64,000 bases of DNA from Candidatus Chloroploca asiatica (GTDB lineage Bacteria > Chloroflexota > Chloroflexia > Chloroflexales > Chloroflexaceae): assembly GCF_002532075.1 (NCBI RefSeq), contig NZ_LYXE01000009.1, positions 58,858 through 122,857 on the forward strand, in the 5' to 3' direction. Shown piece after piece: positions 32,547 to 41,879 of this stretch (position 1 is the first letter of the stretch; each line of letters starts with the position of its first letter). The position numbers and the translations under genes were made by a program. The notes under the pieces were generated by a model. That model saw nothing but the letters and a program-made list of their open reading frames with translations. It made no database searches and was not told where the DNA came from.

Positions 32547-33380
32547 TCAATTCACAACCTGAGCAAGCACCTGCCGGAGCATCGCCGCGAAACGAGGCTT
32601 CGCCTTCTCACCGGCCTCCAGCACCTCGGCGTGATTAGCGGGGGAGCCATCAGGCAGCGCAAGATTCGTAATAAGCGAAAAACCAAGGACGCGCATCCCG
32701 GCGTGGCGGGCCACGACCACCTCGGGGGCAGTGGACATCCCGACAGCATCGGCCCCCATCGCCCGGAGCATCCGCATCTCGGCGGCGGTCTCGAAACTGG
32801 GGCCAGCGAGCATCGCATAGACCCCAGAACGAAGGCGGACACCAGTACTCGCAGCAGCAGCGTGGGCACAAGGCACAAGATCATTCTGATAAGCATTGAG
32901 CATCGCAGGAAACCGCGGACCGAGGCGATCGTCATTGGGGCCAATGAGCGGATGCATGCCCATCAAACCAGGCAGAAAAATATGGTCAGTAATGCGCATA
33001 ATATCGCCGACCTGCCAATCAGCATGGAGGCCACCAGCGGCATTGGTCACAATCAGGGTCTGGCACCCGAGGGCCTTGAGGACACGGACGGGAAACGTCA
33101 CCTCGGCCATACTATAGCCCTCATAGAAATGGAAACGTCCGCGGAGAACCGCAACGGGCTGGCCGGCCATCAAACCAAGCGCAAGTTCACCGCGATGACC
33201 GGGCACCTTTGGCTCGTGGAAACCGGGGATCGAAGCATACGGAATCACAGCAGCCTGGGTCAACTCATCAGCGAGGGCAGCGAGGCCCGAGCCAAGGATC
33301 AGCCCAATGCGAGGAGTGACACGGGCATGCATCTTGATCGTCGTACAGGCCTGGGTAATCTGCTCGTAGAGGATACTCAT
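32547..33380 (-). CDS. punA: Purine nucleoside phosphorylase (trimeric type)
   Basis: A 277-residue phosphorylase that splits purine nucleosides (mainly guanosine and inosine) to base and ribose-1-phosphate for salvage. Family motifs are GLILGSGLAALADEL (phosphate loop), GHRGELALG, RGRFHFYEGY, VTNAAGGLHADWQVGD, AMLAGPSFETAAEMRML and GADAVGMSTAPEVVVARH, with the base-binding Asn in SLITNLALP. Length fits the trimeric low-molecular-mass PNP class. The upstream PH/SHOCT gene stop is directly adjacent (TAG-ATG), so translation is coupled. Confidence 0.92.
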   Translation of the reverse strand: MSILYEQITQACTTIKMHARVTPRIGLILGSGLAALADELTQAAVIPYASIPGFHEPKVPGHRGELALGLMAGQPVAVLRGRFHFYEGYSMAEVTFPVRVLKALGCQTLIVTNAAGGLHADWQVGDIMRITDHIFLPGLMGMHPLIGPNDDRLGPRFPAMLNAYQNDLVPCAHAAAASTGVRLRSGVYAMLAGPSFETAAEMRMLRAMGADAVGMSTAPEVVVARHAGMRVLGFSLITNLALPDGSPANHAEVLEAGEKAKPRFAAMLRQVLAQVVN

Positions 33381-34058
33381 CTAAATTCTCCGCAGCAATT
33401 CCTGCTTCTTGGCTTCAAACTCATCACTCGAAAGGATGCCCCGATCACGGAGGTTGGCGAGATCTTCGATAGTACGCTGAATATCGCCGGTTGCGCCAGA
33501 CGAATGGGGATAGGCATGTTCGAGGAAACCATACCCACGTTCAAGATTATGTTTCGCGTCCATCATCGCCCGTTTGAACGCGAGGGGATCAGCGATACGA
33601 TCCATGACGCTGAGGCCCTCACTGCCTGAAGCCGTCAAGATCGCCACGGTGCCAAAATTCATCATGCGCCCGAAAATGCTCTGACGCAACTCGACATCAT
33701 TGATCTTCTCGAGCGACGAATCGGTGGCACGCTTATTGAGCACCCCCTGAACCTGAATAACGCGTCGATCGGTGACCACATACTGCTCGGTAGTCCAGCG
33801 CAGATAATCGATAAAACCACTAACGAGCACCACCAGGCTCATCGTAATGCTAATCAACAAAATAAGGGAACTCGCCGTCAGATCGCTGATCACCGTATGT
33901 GATGTATCAAACGCAACATGAGACGCAACGCCTGCGGCGACCAGCAACGCAATCATCGAGAGTTCAGCCAGGATATTGCTGATCAAGACAAAGATATGTT
34001 GACGAGCAACATAGACAATTTGTTCACCACGGCTGAGGAGGCTATCGACGTAATTCAT
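33381..34058 (-). CDS. Membrane protein with bPH2 and SHOCT domains
   Basis: A 225-residue protein. Two N-terminal membrane helices (about 22-45 and 58-85) are followed by a bacterial PH-like domain (EQYVVTDRRVIQVQGVLNKR, then INDVELRQSIFGRMMNFGTV). The C-terminal SHOCT motif reads IEDLANLRDRGILSSDEFEAKKQELL. Such proteins are common and poorly understood; they are thought to organise membrane or protein contacts. The ATG at 34058 is chosen for AGGAGTGAGG upstream. It lies between recO and the PNP gene on the same strand. Confidence 0.85.
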   Translation of the reverse strand: MNYVDSLLSRGEQIVYVARQHIFVLISNILAELSMIALLVAAGVASHVAFDTSHTVISDLTASSLILLISITMSLVVLVSGFIDYLRWTTEQYVVTDRRVIQVQGVLNKRATDSSLEKINDVELRQSIFGRMMNFGTVAILTASGSEGLSVMDRIADPLAFKRAMMDAKHNLERGYGFLEHAYPHSSGATGDIQRTIEDLANLRDRGILSSDEFEAKKQELLRRI

Positions 34059-34068
34059 GACCTCACTC

Positions 34069-34824
34069 CTATTCGACGCGCAGGCTCTCGTCAAGAAAAG
34101 CGACGGACTTGAGATCGCGTTCAAGCAACTGGCGCACATACGCACGGAGCAAGCGTTCAACATCACGGCGGAGTTCTGGCGAAAGGAGCAGCGACTCAAC
34201 GGCACCAAGCGGATGGCTCTGAAGATACCGCAGCAAACGAAAGACCGGTTCAGCCATCACCAGGGCCATCCGGTCGGCGTCACGATGGAGGGGGCAGAGA
34301 ACGCCACCCAATTCAGGGCTAAAACGATCCGCTACGGGTGTCAACTGGGCCTCACAGACCACACACTGGTGCAACTGTGGACGATAGCCGAGCAGTTGCA
34401 TAAGGTGAAGTTCGTAGGCCCGTAGCACAAGATCTGGCGAAGCACTACGATCAAGCAGGCCAAAGGTTTCGATCAGGGCCGCAAAAAGGGCAGGGTTCTC
34501 ATCTTGCTCTTCGGTAAAGCGATCATAGAGTTCAGCGGCATAATAGGCACAACTGAGGCGAGCGAGGCTTGTGCGAAGATTGGTATGGGGGCTGATGGTC
34601 TGGCTCTGGGTCATAATATCAAGATTGCGCCCAAGGGCAAGCATCAGACTCGTATGGGTGAAGAGTTCAATATGCCCGGCAAGTTTGCTCGTCGTTTTGC
34701 GGACACCGCGGGCGACCACACGGCGTTTGCCGGCGGGCGTGGCAAGCAAGACGATGCGATCGGCCTCGCCGAAATCGTTTCGCCGTAAGATCAGACCCTC
34801 GGTTCGATAGACACGATCGCGCAT
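34069..34824 (-). CDS. recO: DNA repair protein RecO
   Basis: A 251-residue RecF-pathway protein that anneals single strands and helps load RecA on SSB-coated DNA. The N-terminal OB fold is seen as YRTEGLILRRNDFGEADRIV, then GKRRVVARGVRKTTSKLAG. The helical C-terminal domain has zinc-finger-like cysteines (CVVCEAQ and GGVLCPLH). Length fits the family. It is the first gene of a minus-strand unit leading to the PH/SHOCT protein and PNP genes, and is divergent from ribokinase with 78 bp between. Confidence 0.93.
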   Translation of the reverse strand: MRDRVYRTEGLILRRNDFGEADRIVLLATPAGKRRVVARGVRKTTSKLAGHIELFTHTSLMLALGRNLDIMTQSQTISPHTNLRTSLARLSCAYYAAELYDRFTEEQDENPALFAALIETFGLLDRSASPDLVLRAYELHLMQLLGYRPQLHQCVVCEAQLTPVADRFSPELGGVLCPLHRDADRMALVMAEPVFRLLRYLQSHPLGAVESLLLSPELRRDVERLLRAYVRQLLERDLKSVAFLDESLRVE

Positions 34825-34902
34825 CAGCGTAGGTTTACTGGTATGATAACCATAGTATGCGTATTATAACGATACCTCAGGGCTGAATCAAGCGGCGCAA
34901 CG

Positions 34903-35823
34903 ATGAAGCGGCACATCCTAGTGGTAGGCAGTCTGAATATGGATCTGGTGGTGCAAACCCCACGGCACCCGCAGCCGGGCGAGACGCTCTTGGGCGGGCC
35001 ATTTGCGACCGTTCCGGGGGGCAAGGGAGCCAACCAGGCCGTTGCGGCAGCGCGCCTAGGGGCACCCATCGTCATGATTGGGTGTACGGGGGATGATCGT
35101 TTTGGGGAAGAGCTTCGGCAAGGACTTGCCGCTGATCAGATTGGGATCAACCATATCGCAGTGACGTCTGAGGCAGCGACCGGCATCGCCTTGATTGCCG
35201 TTGATGCAACAGGCCAGAACAGCATCATTGTCGCCCCGGGGGCGAATGCCCTCTTGCAACCAGAAGATCTACAGGCAACCGAAGCGCTCTTTCGGACAGC
35301 AGCGGTCTTGCTGGTGCAACTGGAAACACCGGTGGCGACCGTCACCGAGGCGCTGAGCCTGGCCCGTCGATATCGTGTCCCCACGCTGCTCAACCCTGCC
35401 CCGGCCCAACCGCTTGGGCGCGAGATCCTCGGGATGGTAGACTACCTGATACCGAACGAACACGAAGTTGGCCTCTTGAGTGGGGGCGAAGATCGCCCGG
35501 CAGAGGCAGCAAGGCAACTGCGTGCGCAGGGTGTCGGCAGCGTGATTGTGACGCTGGGATCGGCAGGAGCGCTGGTGGTTGACCAAGCAGGGGCCACCGC
35601 GATTGCCCCGTTTCGAGTAGAGGCGGTCGATACCACAGCGGCAGGCGACGCCTTTGCGGGGGCTTTTGCGGTCGCTTTATATGAAGGCTTGAGTCCACGG
35701 GAAGCGGCGATCTGGGGAGCGGCAGCGGGGGCCATCACCGTCACCCGTGCCGGAGCGCAGCCGGCACTACCGAGGCGAGCCGAGGTTGAGGCACTGGTTG
35801 CTGCGCAGAGTCAATCAAGGTGA
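34903..35823 (+). CDS. rbsK: Ribokinase (PfkB family)
   Basis: A 306-residue sugar kinase that phosphorylates ribose at O5. PfkB signature 1 is VPGGKGANQAVAAARLG with the N-terminal SLNMDLVVQTP. The anion hole and catalytic base lie in VDTTAAGDAFAGAFAVAL (second Asp as base). The LNPAPAQPL block is typical of RbsK. No ribose transporter or regulator is adjacent; its use in nucleoside salvage together with the nearby PNP gene is reasonable but inferred. Start ATG at 34903 gives the standard N-terminus. Confidence 0.91.
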   Translation: MKRHILVVGSLNMDLVVQTPRHPQPGETLLGGPFATVPGGKGANQAVAAARLGAPIVMIGCTGDDRFGEELRQGLAADQIGINHIAVTSEAATGIALIAVDATGQNSIIVAPGANALLQPEDLQATEALFRTAAVLLVQLETPVATVTEALSLARRYRVPTLLNPAPAQPLGREILGMVDYLIPNEHEVGLLSGGEDRPAEAARQLRAQGVGSVIVTLGSAGALVVDQAGATAIAPFRVEAVDTTAAGDAFAGAFAVALYEGLSPREAAIWGAAAGAITVTRAGAQPALPRRAEVEALVAAQSQSR

Positions 35824-35890
35824 AGGCTAAAGTCCTGAGCTTGCTTGACCCTGCACACACGAACTTCTTGGAGGCAGTAGGCCGCAGCAT

Positions 35891-37120
35891 TTAACGCCGG
35901 AGGATCTCATCCAATTCACGAATAGCGCGTTTGGCATTGATCCAGATAGCACCGAGCTTGGAATGGGCCACTTGCTTGTTGAAGACAAGAACAAGCAAAA
36001 AACGCTGCATGACATCAAAGCAATAGAGATCTATCTTCACGCCTTCGTGAATATAGACACTCGTACCCTGTTCTTCACCAAGCTGGCGGCCTACCTCACC
36101 CGTGGTAGAAAACCCCGTCGAGAGCAGCGGCAACACGACCATCATCGGCAGTTGATACGAACTTCCGACTTCAACAAGGGGCATCCCGGCGCGATCAGTC
36201 AAAATGATGCTCTGCGTACCCAGATCCTGAGCCACATGGCTCATCACCGTACGAATCGCATTAATATTGTGCTCAGTGACAACAAGACTGCCTTCACTCG
36301 TGCGCCATGCAACCGATGCCGGCGCGGCAGGTGGCGGGGGCGACGGTTCGGGCATCCGCGACGGTTCGGGCATCCGCGCAGCAGCAGCACGGCTGCGTGC
36401 AGCGAGGCCCTTGGGACGAGGCGAGGCAGTCGTTGATGGGGGTGATAACGCAGGTGGCTGAGCCGCGGCCGCAGCGGCCGCCGCGGCCGCCGCCGCGGCT
36501 TCACGTTCACGCATCGTTGGCAGAACCACCCGTGCGGGCGTAAAATCACGACGGGGTGGTGGTTGATCAGCGGGAAGTGCGGCAGACTGAGCTAACTGCT
36601 CCGTTGAAGATGATGGCACCGCCGAAGGAAACGGCGGTTCAACCGTTGCCTGACGCGCTTGATCAGGAGCGGCCTGAACAGGCGAAGCGAGGGGCGGCGG
36701 CTCAGATGGCGCGGCAGGGGTATCGGGAAGCAGTGAGGAGGAATCGACATCGCGAGGAGATGAGGCTGCATTGGCAGCCTGGCTGACAACGGCAAAGAGT
36801 TGCTCGGAATCAAGCGCACCCTGGAGGAAACGGAAGGCACCGATCGTCTCAGCGGTAGCGCAGCGACTATCAGGGGAGGAACTATAGAGAAGCACCCGTG
36901 GTGCATGTTCAAAACTAAGCGCAATCTCAAGCAACTCGAGGCCACTCATCTCGGCGAGATCGCACTCAGCGAGCAACACCTCGGGTGGATCGAGACGAAT
37001 TTCCCAGAGGGCCTCATTTGGTGAAGAGAAAACTTGCACCTGAATACGCTCGGCAAACTGGTGAACCAGAGCACGCAAAGGTGAATCGTCAGCCGCAACA
37101 AGGAGGAGGCGCTTGGTCAT
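35891..37120 (-). CDS. Receiver-like plus Roadblock/LC7 domain protein
   Basis: A 409-residue protein. Residues 1-115 look like a response-regulator receiver fold (LLLVAADDSPLRALVHQFAE, then LLAECDLAEMSGLELLEIAL) with the phospho-acceptor region altered to AECDLAE. A long Pro/Ser-rich linker holds a run of alanines (about 13) and a MPEPSRMPEPS duplication. Residues 285-409 form a Roadblock/LC7 (MglB-type) domain (NINAIRTVMSHVAQDLGTQS, ending RELDEILRR). MglB-like proteins regulate small GTPases such as MglA in gliding motility and polarity; no mglA is nearby. The neighbour has a lipoyl-like fold. A signalling role in gliding is a guess. Confidence 0.8.
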   Translation of the reverse strand: MTKRLLLVAADDSPLRALVHQFAERIQVQVFSSPNEALWEIRLDPPEVLLAECDLAEMSGLELLEIALSFEHAPRVLLYSSSPDSRCATAETIGAFRFLQGALDSEQLFAVVSQAANAASSPRDVDSSSLLPDTPAAPSEPPPLASPVQAAPDQARQATVEPPFPSAVPSSSTEQLAQSAALPADQPPPRRDFTPARVVLPTMREREAAAAAAAAAAAAAQPPALSPPSTTASPRPKGLAARSRAAAARMPEPSRMPEPSPPPPAAPASVAWRTSEGSLVVTEHNINAIRTVMSHVAQDLGTQSIILTDRAGMPLVEVGSSYQLPMMVVLPLLSTGFSTTGEVGRQLGEEQGTSVYIHEGVKIDLYCFDVMQRFLLVLVFNKQVAHSKLGAIWINAKRAIRELDEILRR

Positions 37121-37129
37121 ACGAGTGCT

Positions 37130-38275
37130 TTATCCCAATACTTCAACACAACTCTGCGGGAGCCAGAAGGAGGTCTGATCAGCAGCAATCACCTCAACCG
37201 CAGGAAGACGTATGCCAGAGGCAACGCGGCGAGGTGCAGCGGAAAGCGCGTGGATAACCGCTGTCTGGCCGAGATGCTGCGCATCCAGGAGACGAACCTT
37301 GACCCCAGGGCGAAGGTGCGGCGAAGGCGGCTCGAGCTGAGCATTACTCGCACGTCCAAGGGGAATGACCACCCGAGGGCGGCGGAGGGGGCGGCGGAGG
37401 ATCGTATGACCATCAATCAGCGCCTCCTGCCCATCATGGAGGCTCAACTGTTCAAAGATCTCCTGGTTCATTGGGCGAACGCCGAAGCCCTCGGTAACGA
37501 CGATAGTCAACGGCAGATCAGGCACCATCCGTGGAGCAGGCCACTGCCAGGAATGGGCATCAAGACGCCAACCCTCGTGGCCCGACCAACCCAGAAACTC
37601 ACGGAGAGCGGCCTCTTCGAGGCCACCAACGATAATCCCGCGAACCTGTGCTTCAACGGCGCGCTGCAAGGCCGCTGCGCTCATCGTTGCCCCACAGATC
37701 AGCACCGCATAGGCACTACGGGCATCAATTTGTTCAGGGCGGACAATATCAGATGGCTCAAGCGCCATCAGACGGAGCACCCCACTCCGTTCTTCACCAA
37801 CCCCAAAGGCACCGTAGATCTGCGCAGCGAGGGTCTCGATCACAACCCCCTCATAGGGTCGAACCTCCATCACCACACCACGGACAGCCGCATGCATAGC
37901 CTGTTCAACAGGGTCAGGCGCAAGGGTCAGATAACCTGTCTGCGCATCAGCCTCCATCACCACACCGTTGACCGGCGACTGATAGGTATGCCCAAAGATC
38001 CCGGGGGCACGCGCAAGGATCTGACCAACCTCAACCTTGCTGTTCGGCTGAACGAGGAGCGCACGTTCAAGCTGCTCAGGAGCGATCCTCAACACACGGG
38101 CGAGATTGACATTATAGGGAGGAAGGGGCTTGAGCGTACGGGCGATTGTATCTTCAGGTTCAACACGACTACCCTGACGAACAAGAATCTGACCTGGATA
38201 GGGCAGACGGCGCTCGATGCGGGCCATCACGCTCGATACAATCGGCGGCATACCTTCGGGGTTGTGCAACAACAT
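37130..38275 (-). CDS. Unknown protein with lipoyl/biotinyl-like hammerhead motifs
   Basis: A 381-residue soluble protein. The N-terminal 170 residues carry repeated beta-hammerhead patterns (LPYPGQILVRQGSRVEPEDT; KVEVGQILARAPGIFGHTYQ, then SPVNGVVMEA) resembling lipoyl/biotinyl-like domains, but no modifiable MKM or DKA lysine site is seen. The middle region reads SAYAVLICGATMSAAALQRAVEAQ. The C-terminal part is beta-rich (HLRPGVKVRLLDAQHLGQTA). I recognise no named family. It precedes the receiver-like/Roadblock gene by 9 nt on the same strand, so the two probably act together. Confidence 0.75.
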   Translation of the reverse strand: MLLHNPEGMPPIVSSVMARIERRLPYPGQILVRQGSRVEPEDTIARTLKPLPPYNVNLARVLRIAPEQLERALLVQPNSKVEVGQILARAPGIFGHTYQSPVNGVVMEADAQTGYLTLAPDPVEQAMHAAVRGVVMEVRPYEGVVIETLAAQIYGAFGVGEERSGVLRLMALEPSDIVRPEQIDARSAYAVLICGATMSAAALQRAVEAQVRGIIVGGLEEAALREFLGWSGHEGWRLDAHSWQWPAPRMVPDLPLTIVVTEGFGVRPMNQEIFEQLSLHDGQEALIDGHTILRRPLRRPRVVIPLGRASNAQLEPPSPHLRPGVKVRLLDAQHLGQTAVIHALSAAPRRVASGIRLPAVEVIAADQTSFWLPQSCVEVLG

Positions 38276-38318
38276 GTGATCAACCTTTACCGCTCTGGTC
38301 AGGTTCGTGATACGGAGT

Positions 38319-38327
38319 ATTATAGCA
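38319..38327 (-). promoter_or_regulatory. Extended -10 element for the lipoyl-like/Roadblock unit
   Basis: The minus strand reads TGCTATAAT, an extended -10 box, 44 nt before the ATG at 38275. No good -35 box is seen. Confidence 0.5.
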
Positions 38328-38374
38328 TATCGGGTAGAGAGAGAGCCAGGAAAGTCAAGAAACCGCCTGGGCTG

Positions 38375-38383
38375 CGCTATAAT
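38375..38383 (+). promoter_or_regulatory. Possible -10 element for the HD-scpA unit
   Basis: CGCTATAAT includes a perfect TATAAT (38378-38383), 42 nt before the HD-domain gene. The -35 position is poor. Confidence 0.42.
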
Positions 38384-38424
38384 AGACGCATCAGGTTGAG
38401 ACGAGCCAAAAGAGATCGGTCGTT

Positions 38425-38946
38425 ATGGTACAGCACGCGAAGGAACAGATCAGGGGGCATTATCGCATCGCGCAGTTCCGTGCTGCGCTGCGTGCCGACC
38501 TGACGCCCGCAGAGGTAGCCATGGTCGCCGCAACCCTGACCGAGCCAGAACAACGTCTCTTTGGTGCCATGCCGCGTTACGATCAGCGGCATTGCCTGGA
38601 TGTGCATCATACGCTGGTTGCGGCAGGCTATGATGAGCCATTGTTGCGCCGAGCAGCGTTGATCCACGATTGTGGCAAAGTTGATGATCATGGTCGGCCA
38701 ATGGCCCTCGGATGGTATGTCGTCGCAACGATCCTCAAACAGATCCCAGGGCTTTATCTGGCGGTGGCGCGTCACGGAGGCGTGTTGCAACCGATCAGAA
38801 TCTATGCTGAACATGCCTGGCGCGGGGCGCAGATGGCAGCGAAGGCGGGCAGCCCACCGGTCATGGTTGAGGCGCTCCGTCACTATCACGATCCAAATCC
38901 TACGGGCCTGGCGGCCCTGCTCAAATGGGCCGATGAACAGCACTAA
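38425..38946 (+). CDS. HD-domain phosphohydrolase
   Basis: A 173-residue HD-superfamily protein. Metal ligands are seen as RHCLDVHHTLV (first His), AALIHDCGKVDDHG (the HD pair) and a later histidine and aspartate in ALRHYHDPNPTGLAALLKWADE. The size and spacing fit small HDIG/HD proteins that hydrolyse phosphate esters of nucleotides; the substrate is unknown. Its last 14 nt overlap the start of scpA, a tight coupling. A link to chromosome segregation is only positional. Confidence 0.85.
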   Translation: MVQHAKEQIRGHYRIAQFRAALRADLTPAEVAMVAATLTEPEQRLFGAMPRYDQRHCLDVHHTLVAAGYDEPLLRRAALIHDCGKVDDHGRPMALGWYVVATILKQIPGLYLAVARHGGVLQPIRIYAEHAWRGAQMAAKAGSPPVMVEALRHYHDPNPTGLAALLKWADEQH

Positions 38947-39673
38947 GTATGAAATTACGCTCCCAGCTTTTACCGGGCCGCTCGATCTCCTCTTACGCCT
39001 GATCGAACGGGAAGAGTTGGATATTACCACGATTGCGCTGGCGCAAGTGGCCGATCAGTACCTTGCGTATGTGCGTTCGCTGGAGGCACCAGAACCACGT
39101 GCGCTAGCCGAGTTTGTGAGTCTCGCGGCGCGTCTGCTGGTGATCAAATCACGCCTACTCTTGCCGCGACCAACCCGGCTAGAACGAGCAACAGATGATG
39201 AGGAAGAGGATGATGCCGACGCACTGGCCCGTCAGTTGCGCGAATATCGGCGGTACCAACAGGCAGCGGCCTGGCTGCGAGCCTGCTATGATGACGAGCG
39301 GCAAACATTCGTCCGGGTAGCCCCGCTTCCCATGAAGCTCGATCTGAAGCCGCCTCTCGTCAAGCAGAGCATCGCCGAGTTACTGGCAGCAATTCAGCGT
39401 CGTTTGCAACTGAGATCGACGCTTGATGAACCAGAGGTCGTGAGTCTCGCGCCTCGTCTGACGGTACATGAGGTTGTCGAGCAGATCGAGCGGCGCCTCG
39501 AACACCAGGCATGGTGCAGTTTTGACGATCTGTTCGGGCTATCGGTCACCCGCGAAGATGTGATTGTCACCTTCTGGGCAGTCCTTGAACTCTTGAAACG
39601 ACGGATGATTGTGCTTGAACAGCAGGCCTTATTCGGGCCAATTAGCCTGGGGCGAGCCAAGTTGCTGCCATGA
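38933..39673 (+). CDS. scpA: Segregation and condensation protein ScpA
   Basis: A 246-residue kleisin that bridges the SMC dimer with ScpB to compact and segregate chromosomes. The N-terminal signature is FTGPLDLLLRLIEREELDIT, then IALAQVADQYLAYV and FVSLAARLLVIKSRLLLPRP. The C-terminal winged helix includes EDVIVTFWAVLELLKRRMIV. An acidic patch (DDEEEDDADA) lies mid-protein. The start overlaps the HD-domain gene by 14 nt. scpB and smc are not in the window. Confidence 0.92.
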   Translation: MNSTKYEITLPAFTGPLDLLLRLIEREELDITTIALAQVADQYLAYVRSLEAPEPRALAEFVSLAARLLVIKSRLLLPRPTRLERATDDEEEDDADALARQLREYRRYQQAAAWLRACYDDERQTFVRVAPLPMKLDLKPPLVKQSIAELLAAIQRRLQLRSTLDEPEVVSLAPRLTVHEVVEQIERRLEHQAWCSFDDLFGLSVTREDVIVTFWAVLELLKRRMIVLEQQALFGPISLGRAKLLP

Positions 39674-39686
39674 AAGCAAGGTATGG

Positions 39687-41879
39687 ATGCAAAATCAAAG
39701 CTCAGAAACGCACAACCAGCTTGATCCAATGAGTCACCTGCCTCTGGGGGATCTCCTGGCCCTGGGTAGTCACCTGCGCATTGATGACACACCCGAAAGC
39801 CTCTTGCACGACGTTGCAGAAAGCCTGTGCCGAGTCGTTGGCAGCCCGCTCGTCTATGTGCGGTTGCGCAACCTTGAGACCGATGCCTTCGAGACGGTTG
39901 CCTGTGTCGGCACGGCACCAGAACAAGCAGCACTCTTGCGCAAGACAGTGGTTGCGCCTTCAACCTACCAAGCTCTCCTGATCCCGTTGTACCAGGTCAG
40001 TGAATCGTTTCTGCTCAAACCAGGAACCCATGCACTGGTGCATCCAGAAGAACTGCAACTTGATGGAGCGACGCTGCTGGTACCCTTGCGTGGACGAGGA
40101 ACCCGTTTAATCGGCGTCGTTAGCATTGTCTTGCCTACCCCCGAGCACACGATCAATGCCAATGTTGTGCTCGTGATCGAAGCGATCACGCGCCAGGCCG
40201 CGATGGCGGTGGAAAATGTGCGCCTGGCCGAACGCAGTGCCCGCCTCCTTGCCAAAGAGCAACTCCTGGCGGCCCTGGGGCGAGATTTGAGTACGACCCT
40301 CGACCGACCGACGATCCTGAGGCGTACCGTCGAACGGATCGGCACGGCCTTTGGAAGCGGCTCACTCGCCTTGCTTGGGGCGGATGGAACGCTCGAAGTG
40401 ATTGCGGCAGTCACACACGAGCAAGCGTTGGTCGGACGGCATTTCAGCCTGGGCGAAGGGATGATCGGACGAGTAGCGGTGCAGGGACAAGCATATCTGA
40501 GTAACGACACGGTAGGAGAACCAGGGTTTGCCCCGCCTGATCCTGGGGCACGGTCAAGCATTGTTGTCCCGCTACTCAGTGGTGGACATGTGATTGGCAC
40601 GCTCAATGTCGGCGCACGCCATCCCAATGCCTTTACCTACGAAGAGGTCGATCTGCTTGAAGCAATTGCCGCACAGGTAAGCGGACCGATCACCTCGGCC
40701 CAACTCTATGCCGAGGCCCAATCACTGGCCGAACAGGTGCAACGGCGAGCCGATCAACTGGCGGTGCTCAACATGATTGCCCGCATCGCATCGGGTTCAC
40801 TCGAACAGACCCAGAGTCTCCCCCAGGTAACGGCGCAGATTCAACAGGGGTTTGGCTACCCACAGGTTGATCTCTTCCTTATTGACGAAGAGACCAGTGA
40901 ACTCGTGCTCATCGCAAGTGAGGGCCGCTTGACCGCGTTAATGGCCGGCTACCGCCAGCATCTCAACCTCGGCTTGATCGGGCGAGCAGCACGCCAAGGA
41001 AAAAGCCTGTGCTTTGCGAATGCGAGCGAAGATCCGGATTTTCTCGGCCTAGCAGAACGTGAAGCAACCTGTGCAGAACTAATCGTACCGATTATCGCCA
41101 GTGGGCGCGTTCTCGGGCTGATCAATCTTGATTCGCCCGATTCGCATGCCTTTTCAGAAGAAGATATGCATCTGATCGAGACGGTTGCAGATATCCTGGC
41201 GGGAACGGTTGAGAATGTGCATCTGTACCGACGGGCGCAGGCCGCCGCCGTCCTCGAAGAACGGAACCGGCTGGCACGCGAGTTGCATGATAGTGTGACC
41301 CAACAACTCTTTAGCATGACGCTGACATCGCAGGCAGCACGCGCCCAACTCGAACGCAATCCCCAGCGCGTTGCATTGCAACTGGAACGCTTGCAAGAGA
41401 CCTCGGCAGCAGCCCTTGCCGAAATGCGTGCGCTGATTTTTCAACTGCGCCCGCCAGCGCTGCGCGATCAAGGTCTGGTGGCAGCCTTGCAACAACACGC
41501 ACAGATGCTCTCACGGCGTGAAGGCATCGCCATCGGCTTGACCGTCGTTGGCGATGAGCGCCTGGCACGCAACCTAGAACAGCCCCTCTATCGGATTGTC
41601 CAGGAGGCGTTGAATAACGTGATCAAGCATGCGTCGGCCACCCATGTAAAAGTCGTCCTAGAGTTCACCACTGAACATGTCAAAGTTCGCATCACAGATA
41701 ACGGCACTGGGTTTGATCTTGCCTCATTACCAACCGGCCACGGGGGTCATCTTGGTGTCCTGAGTATGCGTGAGCGTGCCATCGAACTCGGCGGCAGCAT
41801 GGATCTACACTCTACCCTGGGTGTTGGAACGGAGGTACTGGTGAGGGTACCACGAGTGCGAGAGCGAAAGGAGCCTTGA
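39687..41879 (+). CDS. GAF-domain sensor histidine kinase (NarL-type, HisKA_3)
   Basis: A 730-residue soluble kinase. Three GAF domains fill about residues 35-185, 200-355 and 370-525. The dimerisation and phosphotransfer helix has His534 in RLARELHDSVTQQLFSMTLT, and the HATPase domain has YRIVQEALNNVIKHASATH, VRITDNGTGFD and GHLGVLSMRERA. There is no transmembrane segment, so it senses a cytoplasmic signal or redox ligand. It is followed without gap (TGATG) by its response regulator. ATG 39687 is chosen for AAGG upstream; ATG 39729 is an alternative. Confidence 0.9.
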   Translation: MQNQSSETHNQLDPMSHLPLGDLLALGSHLRIDDTPESLLHDVAESLCRVVGSPLVYVRLRNLETDAFETVACVGTAPEQAALLRKTVVAPSTYQALLIPLYQVSESFLLKPGTHALVHPEELQLDGATLLVPLRGRGTRLIGVVSIVLPTPEHTINANVVLVIEAITRQAAMAVENVRLAERSARLLAKEQLLAALGRDLSTTLDRPTILRRTVERIGTAFGSGSLALLGADGTLEVIAAVTHEQALVGRHFSLGEGMIGRVAVQGQAYLSNDTVGEPGFAPPDPGARSSIVVPLLSGGHVIGTLNVGARHPNAFTYEEVDLLEAIAAQVSGPITSAQLYAEAQSLAEQVQRRADQLAVLNMIARIASGSLEQTQSLPQVTAQIQQGFGYPQVDLFLIDEETSELVLIASEGRLTALMAGYRQHLNLGLIGRAARQGKSLCFANASEDPDFLGLAEREATCAELIVPIIASGRVLGLINLDSPDSHAFSEEDMHLIETVADILAGTVENVHLYRRAQAAAVLEERNRLARELHDSVTQQLFSMTLTSQAARAQLERNPQRVALQLERLQETSAAALAEMRALIFQLRPPALRDQGLVAALQQHAQMLSRREGIAIGLTVVGDERLARNLEQPLYRIVQEALNNVIKHASATHVKVVLEFTTEHVKVRITDNGTGFDLASLPTGHGGHLGVLSMRERAIELGGSMDLHSTLGVGTEVLVRVPRVRERKEP

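Noticed and set aside
32631..33629. 332-codon plus-strand frame opposite the PNP gene
   Set aside because: PNP on the minus strand is unmistakable; the antisense frame has no domain or ribosome binding site.
37250..38503. 417-codon plus-strand open frame opposite the lipoyl-like protein gene
   Set aside because: No recognisable domain, crosses the promoter region at 38.3 kb and is antisense to a better-supported gene.
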